From an uncultured Bacilli bacterium (GTDB lineage: Bacteria > Bacillota_I > Bacilli_A > RF39 > UBA660): a DNA stretch of 64,000 bases. A program made the position numbers and the translations under genes. The stretch is taken from the NCBI GenBank assembly GCA_934162125.1, contig CAKPHU010000001.1:232717-296716 (forward strand), in the 5' to 3' direction. Shown piece after piece: positions 1 to 8,760 of the stretch; within the stretch, counting starts at the first letter, position 1, and each line of letters begins with the position of its first letter. Below the pieces are notes generated by a model. It did not search any database, was not told where the DNA came from, and saw only the letters and a program-made list of their open reading frames with translations.

Positions 1-140
1 AGAGTTGTTTCTCTTTGATAATCTTCTTCAGACATATTAGAGCGATTGTCTTCTAAAGCTTTTCTTTGATCTGCAAATCTCTCTATATTTTCATTATTCT
101 TTGTAATTTCTTTTTGTAAAGCTTCATAGTAAGCAGTCAT
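1..140 (-). CDS. Partial hypothetical protein, N-terminus only
   Basis: This minus-strand reading frame starts at an ATG at 140 and runs off the left edge, so only the first 46 residues are visible. They begin MTAYYEALQKEITKNN and are very polar (Glu, Lys, Asn, Arg), with heptad-like spacing that suggests a helical or coiled-coil start. A GGGGTG ribosome site lies just upstream of the ATG. The start is 18 bases after the stop of the DUF1292 gene, so the two are probably co-transcribed. No family is recognised and no function is assigned. Confidence 0.6.
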   Translation of the reverse strand, partial: MTAYYEALQKEITKNNENIERFADQRKALEDNRSNMSEEDYQRETT

Positions 141-158
141 TAGTATCACACCCCAATT

Positions 159-431
159 TTATCTTTCATCAATTAAACTCAAAATTTGTTTAACTAATTG
201 CATCTCTTCTTTTGTTGTTACTTCTTCTAGTTTACCAGTTCCACATACTGGATCATAAGATGATACGTAAATTATTTTACGACCATCTTCTTTTAGAGAA
301 CCATCTGTGTAACCTAGATATTTTTTACCATTTTCTGGACATTCAAATGTAAAAACTATTTTACATTTAACCTCTTTACCATCTTTTTTTATTATTAATG
401 TGTCTTTTTCTTTCACGTGTTCCACCACCAT
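159..431 (-). CDS. DUF1292 (YrzB-like) protein
   Basis: A 90-residue protein whose middle part (VFTFECPENGKKYLGYT) matches the DUF1292 pattern, followed by an acidic/basic C-terminal helix ending LVKQILSLIDER. DUF1292 proteins are small cytoplasmic proteins of unknown role, often next to alaS and ruvX in Firmicutes. The ATG at 431 has only a weak ribosome site. A GTG at 416 preceded by GGTGG inside the frame is a credible alternative that would remove five residues. It lies directly behind the membrane protein at 440-946 and ahead of the partial gene at 1-140. Family call is by pattern; function unknown. Confidence 0.6.
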   Translation of the reverse strand: MVVEHVKEKDTLIIKKDGKEVKCKIVFTFECPENGKKYLGYTDGSLKEDGRKIIYVSSYDPVCGTGKLEEVTTKEEMQLVKQILSLIDER

Positions 432-439
432 TTATTCTT

Positions 440-946
440 TTAACTTATTATATTTAGAGTTAGAGTCTCATTTATTTCAATATCTTCATTGGCTTTAATA
501 ATTAAGTAATAAGTATCTTCTATCTTACTCTTACTGTTAAGTGTATCAGTATGTTCTGCACTCTTTTGATAGAGATTGACATTATCACTATTCTTATATA
601 ATGAATAAGTGACATTATTATCTTTAGTATCTAGGACTATTTTATAGTCTGTTTTGTTTTTATTTATTGTTTTACCTGTGTAGTTTGTTATTTTAAATTT
701 ATATTCTTTTAGATTTCCTGAAGCTAAGTTAGAAACATCAACACTTAGAGCAGTTTTAGTTTCTTCAATAATTGGTACTATAGCATCAACATTACCTTGT
801 TGACTCGCTTTCTTTGCTTTAACAGCTCCTAAGGCAAGAACTATTACAACAATAAAAAGAAAGATAAAGATTGCACAAAGTGTTTTTTCTAAGTTTGTTT
901 TAGGAATGAATTTTTCCTTTAAGGGAATCTTTTCTTTTTTCTTCAT
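440..946 (-). CDS. Membrane-anchored hypothetical protein
   Basis: A 168-residue protein with a basic N-terminus, one transmembrane segment at about residues 22-44 (AIFIFLFIVVIVLALG) and an extracytoplasmic domain of about 120 residues rich in Thr, Asn, Lys and beta-strand patterns. No cysteine or catalytic motif is visible. The outer part resembles the single-domain beta-sandwich style of small exported proteins common in gut Bacilli, but no family was recognised. The start is 4 bases from the stop of the upstream gene (951-2324), so the two are translationally close and probably form one unit. Function unknown. Confidence 0.6.
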   Translation of the reverse strand: MKKKEKIPLKEKFIPKTNLEKTLCAIFIFLFIVVIVLALGAVKAKKASQQGNVDAIVPIIEETKTALSVDVSNLASGNLKEYKFKITNYTGKTINKNKTDYKIVLDTKDNNVTYSLYKNSDNVNLYQKSAEHTDTLNSKSKIEDTYYLIIKANEDIEINETLTLNIIS

Positions 947-950
947 GTTA

Positions 951-2324
951 CTAACCTTCTAATTTTAAAATAATATCACTTAAAACATTAGTAAATTTTT
1001 CTTTATCTTTCTCAGTTAAAGTACTACTTAAAATAGAATTTGAGACATCTTCTTCTATTTTTACTTTAGAACTTACTTTAGAATCAAGTGTTAAATTAAA
1101 GTTTAATATTTCTGATTCGGGAGTAGCTTGACGATAGCTTATTTCTATTTTCTCACTATAAGAATCATTCTTTTTAATATCACTTAAAGTACTAGTATAG
1201 CTGGCACTTTGAGTTCCTGATTCACTTTTGGCAGTATATTCAATCTTAGTACTTGTATCTTTTAAAGAAATATCAATTTTACCAATTTCTTCATCTGTTG
1301 AAGTTAATAGTTTGAAAGTCATATCATTATCTTTACCAGTGTAGATAATCTTTGCCATTATTTGATTATTATCAATAATGTAGAATGTTCCTTCATTTTC
1401 ACTTGTTGGTTCATATACATATGAAGTTGTAGTATCATCTAAAGTATTTACTACTTCATATTTTTTAATTGATAGACCAAACTTATCTGTGTAAATATTA
1501 AGAGTTAGTTCTTCTCCTTCACTTAAAAGATTATCACTGTTTGTAATCTTAGTTTTAGAAAACTCTGGGAAAAGTCCAGTTAAGATTTGAGAAGCTTTTG
1601 AATCATTTTTTAAAGATTCAAGAACTTTCTTTTCAATGTCTAACATTTTTTTCTGATCAATTTTTAGACTTGTTTTTAAATATTTATCTTTAGTACCATT
1701 AATAGTCATTTCAACAGTACTCTTTTTAAAATCATTATCTTCTAAACTATTGATTGCACTTTTAACAGTATAATCCATTAAGTAAGTTATATTATCAATA
1801 CTAGTTGTATTATTATTTAAAGATTCAAAATAAGTTTTATTACCATTATTTACATATGCTGGTGTGTAGTTTTCAAGATAATAATATTCAGTCGCATTAT
1901 CGATTAAATATTTAACATGAAGAAGACTAGTATCTCCGATGTTGACATTGGTATTTAAAAATAGACGTTTGTTAGTTGTATCAGTGGCAAAAGTTATTGA
2001 AGTAGTTAAAGATGATATGAGTTTCATCTGTTTAACATAGTTTCCATATATTTCTGGGCTAGCAGCTGCGGCTGCTTCCATAGTTGGACTTGATATATCC
2101 ATCTTCATAGTAGCATCTAAAGTATAGTTTTCAAAGTTACCTACTGATTCTAATCTACTACTTAAAGTTTTTGTTAAGTCTGTTGAAAGACTTGAATACA
2201 TTCTATTTAAAACTCTTTTAGGATTAGACAAATAATTTAATGTAAGTCCGGCACCTAAACATAAAATAGCTATTATTAAAAGAACGATTCCAAACGTTTT
2301 ACTTCCACTTTTCTTTTCTTTCAC
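951..2324 (-). CDS. Large membrane-anchored extracellular hypothetical protein
   Basis: A 457-residue protein starting at a GTG with an AGGAG ribosome site. It has a basic N-terminus, one transmembrane helix at about residues 10-31 and a long outer region rich in Ser, Thr, Asn and Lys with repeated beta-strand character (for example SLKIDQKKMLDIEKK, DKFGLSIKKYEVVN). No lipobox cysteine, no LPxTG and no enzyme motif are visible. It has its own promoter (2352-2381) and lies just after the terminator that ends the division operon, so it starts the next unit with the genes at 440-946 and 159-431. The layout suggests a surface or envelope protein; function unknown. Confidence 0.6.
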   Translation of the reverse strand: MKEKKSGSKTFGIVLLIIAILCLGAGLTLNYLSNPKRVLNRMYSSLSTDLTKTLSSRLESVGNFENYTLDATMKMDISSPTMEAAAAASPEIYGNYVKQMKLISSLTTSITFATDTTNKRLFLNTNVNIGDTSLLHVKYLIDNATEYYYLENYTPAYVNNGNKTYFESLNNNTTSIDNITYLMDYTVKSAINSLEDNDFKKSTVEMTINGTKDKYLKTSLKIDQKKMLDIEKKVLESLKNDSKASQILTGLFPEFSKTKITNSDNLLSEGEELTLNIYTDKFGLSIKKYEVVNTLDDTTTSYVYEPTSENEGTFYIIDNNQIMAKIIYTGKDNDMTFKLLTSTDEEIGKIDISLKDTSTKIEYTAKSESGTQSASYTSTLSDIKKNDSYSEKIEISYRQATPESEILNFNLTLDSKVSSKVKIEEDVSNSILSSTLTEKDKEKFTNVLSDIILKLEG

Positions 2325-2351
2325 ACTGCACCACTCCTATTATCAATTTAT

Positions 2352-2381
2352 ATTATAACACAGAGAAAGTCTGATAAACAA
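2352..2381 (-). promoter_or_regulatory. Promoter for the gene at 951-2324
   Basis: On the minus strand TTGTTT (2381-2376) is followed after 18 bases by TATAAT (2357-2352), with TGTGT just before it as a partial extended -10. The predicted transcript starts about 20 bases before the GTG start. It lies beyond the terminator of the division operon, which supports a new transcription unit. Confidence 0.6.
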
Positions 2382-2393
2382 GAAGTTCATAAA

Positions 2394-2420
2394 GAAAAAA
2401 AGAAGAACTTTGTCTTCTTT
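2394..2420 (-). terminator. Terminator of the division operon
   Basis: On the minus strand AAGAAGA and TCTTCTT form a stem around CAAAGT, followed by a T run. It sits directly behind the stop of the exported protein gene at 2422. The same stem and loop recur after thrS (6952-6976). Confidence 0.8.
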
Positions 2421-2421
2421 G

Positions 2422-2958
2422 TTATTTTGTTTGGACAGATGCTGTTATTAAGGTTATTTGATAAGATATTTTTTTAGTTTCAGATTCAGCTTTATAATCA
2501 AATATAGCACTAACACTTAAAGTTAGTTCTTCTCCTGGTTCTAAGACTTTACCAACAATGTCATTATGAGTTAATCTAACTGGAGATATTGTTTTGGCTA
2601 AAGTTGTATTATTTAAATAGTCAGGGGATTCAATTAAATTAATTATTTCGGCAGGAATAGTACCAGTATTTTTAACTGTTACTTTGTATGACACTTCATC
2701 ACGTGGTGCATATAAAGTCATATTGAAGTTAATTGTTTTTTTAGCGTTTGTAATGCTTGATGTCGACAAAGGAATATTTTTACCACCTTGGACAGGGGTA
2801 CCTAGTTCAACATTGGTAAAGGAAACATCAAAGTATGGCTTAGTACTATTTACTTTTTGAAGTTCAATTGCTAGATAAGCAAAACCAATGCCTAAACAAA
2901 TAATTGTCAAACACAAAATAATTATTATTTTATTTTTTGTTTTTACTAAAGACTTCAT
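2422..2958 (-). CDS. Exported protein of unknown function in the division operon
   Basis: A 178-residue protein with a basic N-terminus and one hydrophobic segment at about residues 11-30 (signal anchor), then a beta-rich domain. The outer part contains DEVSYKVTVKNTGTIPAEI and EPGEELTLSVSAIF, a pattern seen in immunoglobulin-like exported domains that bind along other surface polymers, loosely like TasA/camelysin-type proteins; that resemblance is not strong enough for a family name. It is the last gene of mraZ-rsmH-ftsL-pbp and ends at a strong terminator, so it is expressed with septal wall synthesis genes and may act in the envelope. Confidence 0.6.
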   Translation of the reverse strand: MKSLVKTKNKIIIILCLTIICLGIGFAYLAIELQKVNSTKPYFDVSFTNVELGTPVQGGKNIPLSTSSITNAKKTINFNMTLYAPRDEVSYKVTVKNTGTIPAEIINLIESPDYLNNTTLAKTISPVRLTHNDIVGKVLEPGEELTLSVSAIFDYKAESETKKISYQITLITASVQTK

Positions 2959-2980
2959 TTTATACTATTCCTTTCTAGTT

Positions 2981-5128
2981 TTAAGAAAACTTAGGGGCTG
3001 CTTTTAAAGTGATATCTAAATTAGGGGTTATCTTTGTTCCCTCTGGGAGAGATTGTTCAGTTATATAACCATAACCATCTAAGGTAACATTTAATCCTAA
3101 TTTTTGAAGTAAGTTTTTAGCAACTTTAGAAGATAAACCGACGACATTAGGTAAAGTTAATTCGTTATCGTTTGTGATTAAGTAAAGGGTATCTTCACTT
3201 GTTATTGTATCATCTTTTTCGGGATATTGTTTAATTATTTTATTACCATTTCCTAAAACAACATATTTTATTTTTTCTTTATCAAGAGTTAATTTAACAT
3301 TTTCTAGTTTTTTATTAACATAATTATCTAAATTATATTCTTTAATATCAATAGTTTTATCAGTTGTATCATAAGTACCATAGTATTTTGATAAGTTATT
3401 AACTATTTCTTTAATGGCGTTAGATATAGGTTTTTGACTACCATTAGTAGGACGTTTTACAGAAGCATATATGATAAATTGTGGATCACTCTTTGGATAT
3501 ATACCTGAGAATGAAGCAATAATATCAGATTTACCACTTAAGTAACCAGTTCCATTGTCACTGGCAATTTGAGCAGTTCCTGTTTTACCTATTAATTCAT
3601 TGGAGTCTATTCTAAATCCTGAGCCAGTGTTGCCGTAGCCATTTACACAATCATCCATTAGCTGGATCATTTTTTGAACTGTTAGGGAGCTTGCGACACG
3701 ATCTATTTCATGACGAGAATTTTCTAGAATTACCTCTCCTGTTTCTGGGTCAACAATCTTAGATACAATGTATGGTTTTAGAATAAGGCCATCATTGGTA
3801 AGAGACGTCATAGCTTGAATATTTTGAATAGGAGTTGTGGTAATACCTTGTCCAAAACCAGCATTATAAATTTCAGTTTCATACTTAAATGTTAGGTTTC
3901 CAGCACTCTCATTTGGAAGAGCAATACCTGTCTTTTTACCAAAACCTAACTTTTTAAAATATTGACGAAGCATCATACTATCCATATGACGATTAATTAA
4001 ATTAATAACTCCGACGTTACTACTCATGGCATAACCTTTATCTAGAGTAATAGTTCCCCAACCGGCACGATTCCAGTCGCCTATTTCAGTACCATCACTA
4101 GTTACGAAAACACCAGATTCATAAGTTTCACTACCATCATAGACACCATTTTCCATAGCAGCCATATAGGTATAAGTTTTCATTGTACTACCTGGTTCAT
4201 ATGGAGCAGATAACATAATATCTAGATAGTTAGTAATATTTCTAGTATTTGGATCAAATGATGGAGATGTAGCAGTACCTAAAATAGCACCTGTCTTAGC
4301 ATCAGCGATAGTGATACTAAACCATTCCCAATCATAATCAACATCAGCATTTTTTAAAGCCTGTTCTACAAAGAATTGGACAGTTGTATCGATAGTTAGA
4401 TAGATATCTTTTCCTTCTGTTGCATCTTTTTGAACAACTGGAGTATCAGGAATTTTATAACCTTTTAAGTCTTTTTGATAAGTTATGTAGCCGTCTTCTC
4501 CTTTTAGAAACTTATCATAGTATTTTTCAATACCCATTTCACCAGTTATTTCTTCTTCACCAGTTTCTTCATTAATATTACTTTTGGCATACCCTAAAGT
4601 ATATGAAGCAAATTCTCCTTTAGGGTAATATCTTTTATAACTTTCATAGAAATCTAGTCCTGGTAAGTTTAGAGCTTCTATTTTTTGTTTTACTAATTCA
4701 GTTAAATTTTTACCTTTAGTACCAAATTCAGTTTGATAAACATTTTCTTTATTTAAATAGCGAAGAATCTCTTCTTTGTCCATTTCTAGGATTGGAGCAA
4801 GAGCTTCTGCTGTTTTTTCTTTATCAACGACGTGTTGAGGATTATCCTTCTTTATAGTACGGGAAGGATCTAAGTAAGCAATTAGTTTATAACTAGTAAC
4901 ATTTTGAGCTAGGACATCACCATTACTAGAATAAATATTACCTCTTTGAGCACTAATTACTTCTGTTTTTGTAGTACGCTTACTTGCTAACTGTTTTAGA
5001 TTTACACCATCTACGGTACTTGATAAACCTAGTTCTATTACTCTTGCGATCATTACAACAAACAAAAGAAGAGAAACAATGATAGCAATTTTACTGTACT
5101 TAATATTATTTCTCTTCTTCTTTTTCAA
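2981..5128 (-). CDS. Class B penicillin-binding protein with PASTA domain (PBP2B/FtsI/SpoVD type)
   Basis: A 715-residue transpeptidase that cross-links septal peptidoglycan at the outer membrane face. A basic N-terminus and transmembrane helix (about 12-30) are followed by the PBP dimerisation region and the transpeptidase domain. The three active-site motifs are intact: STMK (Ser near 312), SSN (near 369) and KTGT (near 516). A single PASTA domain (about 655-712, LPNVVGLSSKVAKNLLQKLG) closes the protein. Translation starts at TTG, with GGATGTGAT upstream. It follows ftsL and rsmH as in the classic division cluster. Division PBP2B and the spore-cortex paralogue SpoVD cannot be separated on sequence alone; operon position favours the division role. 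Confidence 0.9.
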   Translation of the reverse strand: MKKKKRNNIKYSKIAIIVSLLLFVVMIARVIELGLSSTVDGVNLKQLASKRTTKTEVISAQRGNIYSSNGDVLAQNVTSYKLIAYLDPSRTIKKDNPQHVVDKEKTAEALAPILEMDKEEILRYLNKENVYQTEFGTKGKNLTELVKQKIEALNLPGLDFYESYKRYYPKGEFASYTLGYAKSNINEETGEEEITGEMGIEKYYDKFLKGEDGYITYQKDLKGYKIPDTPVVQKDATEGKDIYLTIDTTVQFFVEQALKNADVDYDWEWFSITIADAKTGAILGTATSPSFDPNTRNITNYLDIMLSAPYEPGSTMKTYTYMAAMENGVYDGSETYESGVFVTSDGTEIGDWNRAGWGTITLDKGYAMSSNVGVINLINRHMDSMMLRQYFKKLGFGKKTGIALPNESAGNLTFKYETEIYNAGFGQGITTTPIQNIQAMTSLTNDGLILKPYIVSKIVDPETGEVILENSRHEIDRVASSLTVQKMIQLMDDCVNGYGNTGSGFRIDSNELIGKTGTAQIASDNGTGYLSGKSDIIASFSGIYPKSDPQFIIYASVKRPTNGSQKPISNAIKEIVNNLSKYYGTYDTTDKTIDIKEYNLDNYVNKKLENVKLTLDKEKIKYVVLGNGNKIIKQYPEKDDTITSEDTLYLITNDNELTLPNVVGLSSKVAKNLLQKLGLNVTLDGYGYITEQSLPEGTKITPNLDITLKAAPKFS

Positions 5129-5141
5129 TTTAAATCACATC

Positions 5142-5444
5142 CTACTTATCTTCGGTTACTCTTTTTATATTATCATTATTATAACTCAAAGATTGTTCTT
5201 GTGCAACTTCTTGGATTTTTGTTAAGGATGCTAACTCATCGATTGTCATAGCAATGCTTTCATTTTTCTTTTGTTGTTCGGCAATTGCTTTTTTCTGTTT
5301 CTCAACATCGAAATTTACTTTAGATAAGGTTGCTTTTGAAAAGACAATAGCAATTGGTGATATGATTAGTAAGGCAAAAGCAATTGTATAAAGTAATTTT
5401 TCGAACTTTGAGATTTTAATACGTTTTTTCACTTTTTTCTTCAT
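5142..5444 (-). CDS. ftsL: FtsL-like septum protein
   Basis: A 100-residue bitopic protein: Lys/Arg-rich N-terminus, one transmembrane helix (about 18-38, LLYTIAFALLIISPIAIVF), then an outer coiled-coil-like helix rich in Lys, Gln and Glu (KQKKAIAEQQKKNESIAM). This is the architecture of FtsL, which links FtsB/DivIC and the septal PBP. FtsL proteins diverge strongly in sequence, so the call rests on shape, length and its place between rsmH and the PBP gene. Ribosome site GGACGGTGA lies upstream. Confidence 0.75.
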   Translation of the reverse strand: MKKKVKKRIKISKFEKLLYTIAFALLIISPIAIVFSKATLSKVNFDVEKQKKAIAEQQKKNESIAMTIDELASLTKIQEVAQEQSLSYNNDNIKRVTEDK

Positions 5445-5465
5445 TTTATCACCGTCCTTTTCATT

Positions 5466-6395
5466 CTATTTTACTCTTTCAATAACGCGAAGTTTGGCGC
5501 TTCTTGATCTAGTATTTTCTGATAATTCTTTGTCATTTGGAATAATTGCTTTAGTATTTACTAATTTATAGTCTGGCAAATATTCATCTGGGATGTTTGG
5601 CATTCCTTGTAGCATTTGATCTATTGCACATTTTTCTTTAAAGAAATTTTTAACTATTCTATCTTCTAATGAATGGAATGTAATTACTACTACTCTACCA
5701 CCTACTTTTAACATTGATAGAGCTTGCTCTAAAGCTGGTTCAATTACATCTAATTCATGATTAACTTCAATTCTAATAGCTTGAAATATTTGTCTAGCTG
5801 GATGTTTATCTTTACGAAATTTCATAGGAACGGCACTTTTAATTATTTCTACTAATTCTAAAGTTGTTTCTATTGGCTTTTCTTCTCGATATTCAACAAT
5901 CTTTTTAGCAATATTTCTAGCAAACTTATCTTCTCCATATTTGAAGAAAATATCTGTTAATTGTTCTTTGGTGTAGTTATTAACTACTTCATAAGCAGAT
6001 AGTGGATTATCTTGATCCATACGCATATCAAGTCTTGCATCTTCATGATAAGAGAAGCCTCTCTCTTTTTCATCTAATTGCGGAGATGATACCCCAAGAT
6101 CAAAAATAAAACCATTTACTTCTTTAACATTTCTTTTTTCTAATTCTTCCTTTAGATTTACAAAATTACTTTTGATGATAGTGAAGTTAGTACCGATTGC
6201 TTTTAAGCGCTCGGTACTATGCCGAATTGCTTCACTATCTTGGTCAAAGGCGAATAAGTACCCTCTTTTTATTCTTGTCAGAATGTTACTGCTGTGCCCA
6301 CCATAGCCTAAAGTACAATCTACAATAACGCTTTCTTCTGTTAAATTAAGTGAAGAAATTGATTCTTCTAATAGAACGCTATAATGTTTATCCAT
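5466..6395 (-). CDS. rsmH: 16S rRNA m4C1402 methyltransferase RsmH (MraW)
   Basis: A 309-residue SAM-dependent enzyme that N4-methylates C1402 of 16S rRNA at the P site. The N-terminal MraW signature HYSVLLEESI, the SAM loop VDCTLGYGGHS (about 24-34) and FDLGVSSPQLD (about 99-109) are present, as are HPARQIFQAIRI and the C-terminal ITFHSLEDRIVK motif. Length is normal. Its ATG overlaps the TAA of mraZ by one base, so translation is coupled. Second gene of the dcw operon. Confidence 0.95.
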   Translation of the reverse strand: MDKHYSVLLEESISSLNLTEESVIVDCTLGYGGHSSNILTRIKRGYLFAFDQDSEAIRHSTERLKAIGTNFTIIKSNFVNLKEELEKRNVKEVNGFIFDLGVSSPQLDEKERGFSYHEDARLDMRMDQDNPLSAYEVVNNYTKEQLTDIFFKYGEDKFARNIAKKIVEYREEKPIETTLELVEIIKSAVPMKFRKDKHPARQIFQAIRIEVNHELDVIEPALEQALSMLKVGGRVVVITFHSLEDRIVKNFFKEKCAIDQMLQGMPNIPDEYLPDYKLVNTKAIIPNDKELSENTRSRSAKLRVIERVK

Positions 6396-6832
6396 TAGAT
6401 ACTCACGCTTTCATTAAATAGATTTTCGGCTATGTCTGACATGGTGTCTTTAGCAGAATTGAAAAATTCATTCCATGATTTTTCAGACCATATTTCTAGC
6501 CTGTCTCCTGTACCAATGATGATACATTCTTTATCAATATTGGCATAAGAGATTAGTGGGGAGGTAAGGTTAATACGGCCTTGTTTATCAAATTCTGCTC
6601 CAGTAGCGCCTGATAGAAAGAAGCGAACAAAAGCTCTGGCATCTTTCTTGGTAAAAGGTAAGGATTCTAGTTTATTGACTATCTTTATCCATGATGATTC
6701 ACTATAAACAAAAAGGCAATTATCAATTCCTCTGGTTACAATAAATTTTTCGCCAAGTTCTTCACGGAACTTAGCAGGAATTATTAATCGACCTTTATCA
6801 TCAATAGAATGATGATATTCTCCCATAAACAT
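6395..6832 (-). CDS. mraZ: Transcriptional regulator MraZ
   Basis: A 145-residue two-repeat SpoVT/AbrB-like protein that binds its own promoter and tunes the dcw operon. Both repeats are visible: MGEYHHSIDDKGRLIIPAKF and, in the second half, GAEFDKQGRINLTSPLI. The start is set at the ATG at 6832, which has GGGGGAT just upstream. A longer frame reaching 6865 would run back over the operator and has no ribosome site. A second in-frame ATG lies two codons downstream. First gene of the operon, with a promoter and GTGGG repeats directly upstream. Confidence 0.93.
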   Translation of the reverse strand: MFMGEYHHSIDDKGRLIIPAKFREELGEKFIVTRGIDNCLFVYSESSWIKIVNKLESLPFTKKDARAFVRFFLSGATGAEFDKQGRINLTSPLISYANIDKECIIIGTGDRLEIWSEKSWNEFFNSAKDTMSDIAENLFNESVSI

Positions 6833-6840
6833 ATTTATCC

Positions 6841-6887
6841 CCCACTTTTTCCCACAATCTGACACTGCTTAATTATATATTACCCAC
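6841..6887 (-). promoter_or_regulatory. MraZ operator (GTGGG direct repeats)
   Basis: On the minus strand GTGGG occurs at 6855-6851 and 6845-6841, separated by five A residues, with a third copy at 6887-6883 beside the -10. Known MraZ operators are short G-rich direct repeats spaced by five bases upstream of mraZ, which this reproduces. The last copy merges with the ribosome site, so binding could also block translation. Autoregulation is inferred from the family. Confidence 0.7.
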
Positions 6888-6905
6888 AATGACAAGAATT
6901 GTAAA
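6877..6905 (-). promoter_or_regulatory. Promoter of the mraZ division operon
   Basis: TTTACA (6905-6900) and TAATAT (6882-6877) are 17 bases apart on the minus strand. An overlapping TATAAT lies at 6877-6872 but has no well-spaced -35. The region sits between the thrS terminator and mraZ. Confidence 0.6.
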
Positions 6906-6951
6906 TAGTTTATCCACAGTTTTAGAAAGTGCTTGACAAAAAATTGTCAAT

Positions 6952-6976
6952 AAAAAAAGAAGAACTTTGTCTTCTC
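6952..6976 (-). terminator. Terminator after thrS
   Basis: Minus-strand stem AGAAGA/TCTTCT around CAAAGT followed by seven T. It lies just after the thrS stop and has the same stem-loop as the terminator at 2394-2420. Confidence 0.8.
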
Positions 6977-6984
6977 CTTAACAT

Positions 6985-8748
6985 TTATTTTCTTAAAGCT
7001 TTAGTTCTAATTTCTTCTTGAATTAGTTTTAAGAAATCAGCTTTCTTTAATGTTGTAGTGTCTTTTGATGAGTATAATCTATAACTAATTTCTTCATTTT
7101 CTTTTTCATTATCTCCAAGAATTAAAGTATATGGAATTTTTTCTGTTTGAGCTTCACGGACACGATAACCTAATTTTTCATTACGATCATCTAGTTCTAC
7201 TCTAATGTTATTTTCAGCTAAGTAGTCAGTTATTTCTTTAGCATAAGCGCCTTGGAATTCAGGATTTACTGGAATTACTTTTACTTGAACTGGTGCTAGC
7301 CATGTTGGAAGAACTCCTTTTGTTTCTTCTAGAATGTAAGCCATAAATCTGTCAAGAGAACCTAAGATAGCACGGTGTAGAACTACTGGAGTTTTCTTTT
7401 CACCATCTTTATCGATATATTTTAAATCGAATTTAGCTGGTAAGCAGAAGTCTAATTGACAAGTTGATAATGTATATTCGTTACCAACAGCTGGTTGAAC
7501 GTTAACATCTAGTTTTGGTCCGTAGAATGCAGCTTCACCAATTTCTTCTGTATATTCTATTCCTAATTCATTTAGAACTTCTCTTAATTCATTTTCAGCT
7601 TTATCCCACATAGCATCGTCTTGATGGTATTTTTCTTTATCTTCAGGATCTCTTAGAGATAAAACACAACGATAGTTTGTAATATCAAAATCTTTATATA
7701 CATCGAAGATTAAATCAACAACGTTTTTAAATTCTGATTTAATTTGATCTGGTGTTACAAAAAGGTGAGCATCATTTTGACAGAAGTGACGACCTCTTTC
7801 AATTCCTTTTAAGGCACCTGATGCTTCGTAACGGAAGTCATGAGCAACCTCACCTATTCTAATTGGTAAGTCTTTATATGAATGTAATTTGTTAGCATAA
7901 ATCATCATATGATGTGGACAGTTCATTGGACGTAGAACGAATGATTCACCATCTACTTCCATAGCAGGGAACATATTTTCTTTGTAGTGTTCCCAGTGAC
8001 CTGAAGTCTTATATAGTTCAACGTTTCCAACACATGGCGTTAGAACGTGTTGATAGCCTAATTTCTTTTCTTTAGCTTTAATATAGTTTTCTAATTCTTC
8101 CCAGATAATATAGCCGTTTGGTAAGAACATTGGAAGACCTCTACCTACTAAGTCATCAGTCATGAAGATTTCCATTTCTTTACCAATTTTACGATGGTCA
8201 CGATTTTTACAATCCTCTAGATATAAAAGGTAATTATTTAAGTCTTCTTCATTATCAAAGCAAATACCATAGATACGTTGAAGCATTTTATTTTTAGAAT
8301 CACCTTTCCAGTAAGCTCCTGAAACTTTTAATAATTTGAAGTATTTTAATTCTTTAACTGATTCAACATGAGGTCCACGGCATAAGTCAGTGAAATCACC
8401 TTGAGTGTAGCATGAGATTGTTACTTCATTTTCATCCATACGTGAAATTAAATCAATCTTATATGGATCATTTTTGAATTTTTCTAAAGCTTCTTCTTTT
8501 GTTAACTCTTCACGAACAATTCTTTTACCATCTTTAGCTAAACGTTTCATTTCTTTTTCAATAGCTGGTAAGTCTTCTTCTGTTAAAGTCTTATCTCCTA
8601 AATCTATATCATAGTAGAAACCATCTTCAATTACTGGTCCTACCCAAAATAGAGCATTTGGATATAGATGTTTTACTGCTTGAGCTAGTAAGTGAGCACA
8701 TGAGTGATTTTTTACATTTAATTTTTCATTTTCTTTTATATTTATCAT
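6985..8748 (-). CDS. thrS: Threonyl-tRNA synthetase lacking the TGS domain
   Basis: A 587-residue class II synthetase that charges tRNA-Thr. The N-terminal editing domain (HSCAHLLAQAV near residue 16, then CRGPHV), the class II core (LRPMNCPHHMMIY, RIGEVAHDFRYEASGAL, RHFCQNDAHLF) and the anticodon-binding domain (about 485-580) are all present. The protein opens at the editing domain: the usual N-terminal TGS domain of about 60 residues is absent, and the AGGAGGAAATTAAA ribosome site right before the ATG argues against a missed upstream start. It is co-transcribed with the MBL-fold gene upstream under a threonine T-box. Confidence 0.95.
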   Translation of the reverse strand: MINIKENEKLNVKNHSCAHLLAQAVKHLYPNALFWVGPVIEDGFYYDIDLGDKTLTEEDLPAIEKEMKRLAKDGKRIVREELTKEEALEKFKNDPYKIDLISRMDENEVTISCYTQGDFTDLCRGPHVESVKELKYFKLLKVSGAYWKGDSKNKMLQRIYGICFDNEEDLNNYLLYLEDCKNRDHRKIGKEMEIFMTDDLVGRGLPMFLPNGYIIWEELENYIKAKEKKLGYQHVLTPCVGNVELYKTSGHWEHYKENMFPAMEVDGESFVLRPMNCPHHMMIYANKLHSYKDLPIRIGEVAHDFRYEASGALKGIERGRHFCQNDAHLFVTPDQIKSEFKNVVDLIFDVYKDFDITNYRCVLSLRDPEDKEKYHQDDAMWDKAENELREVLNELGIEYTEEIGEAAFYGPKLDVNVQPAVGNEYTLSTCQLDFCLPAKFDLKYIDKDGEKKTPVVLHRAILGSLDRFMAYILEETKGVLPTWLAPVQVKVIPVNPEFQGAYAKEITDYLAENNIRVELDDRNEKLGYRVREAQTEKIPYTLILGDNEKENEEISYRLYSSKDTTTLKKADFLKLIQEEIRTKALRK

Positions 8749-8760
8749 TTTAATTTCCTC

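Noticed and set aside
6833..6865. Longer mraZ start giving 11 extra residues
   Set aside because: It crosses the operator and lacks a ribosome site; family length fits the ATG at 6832.
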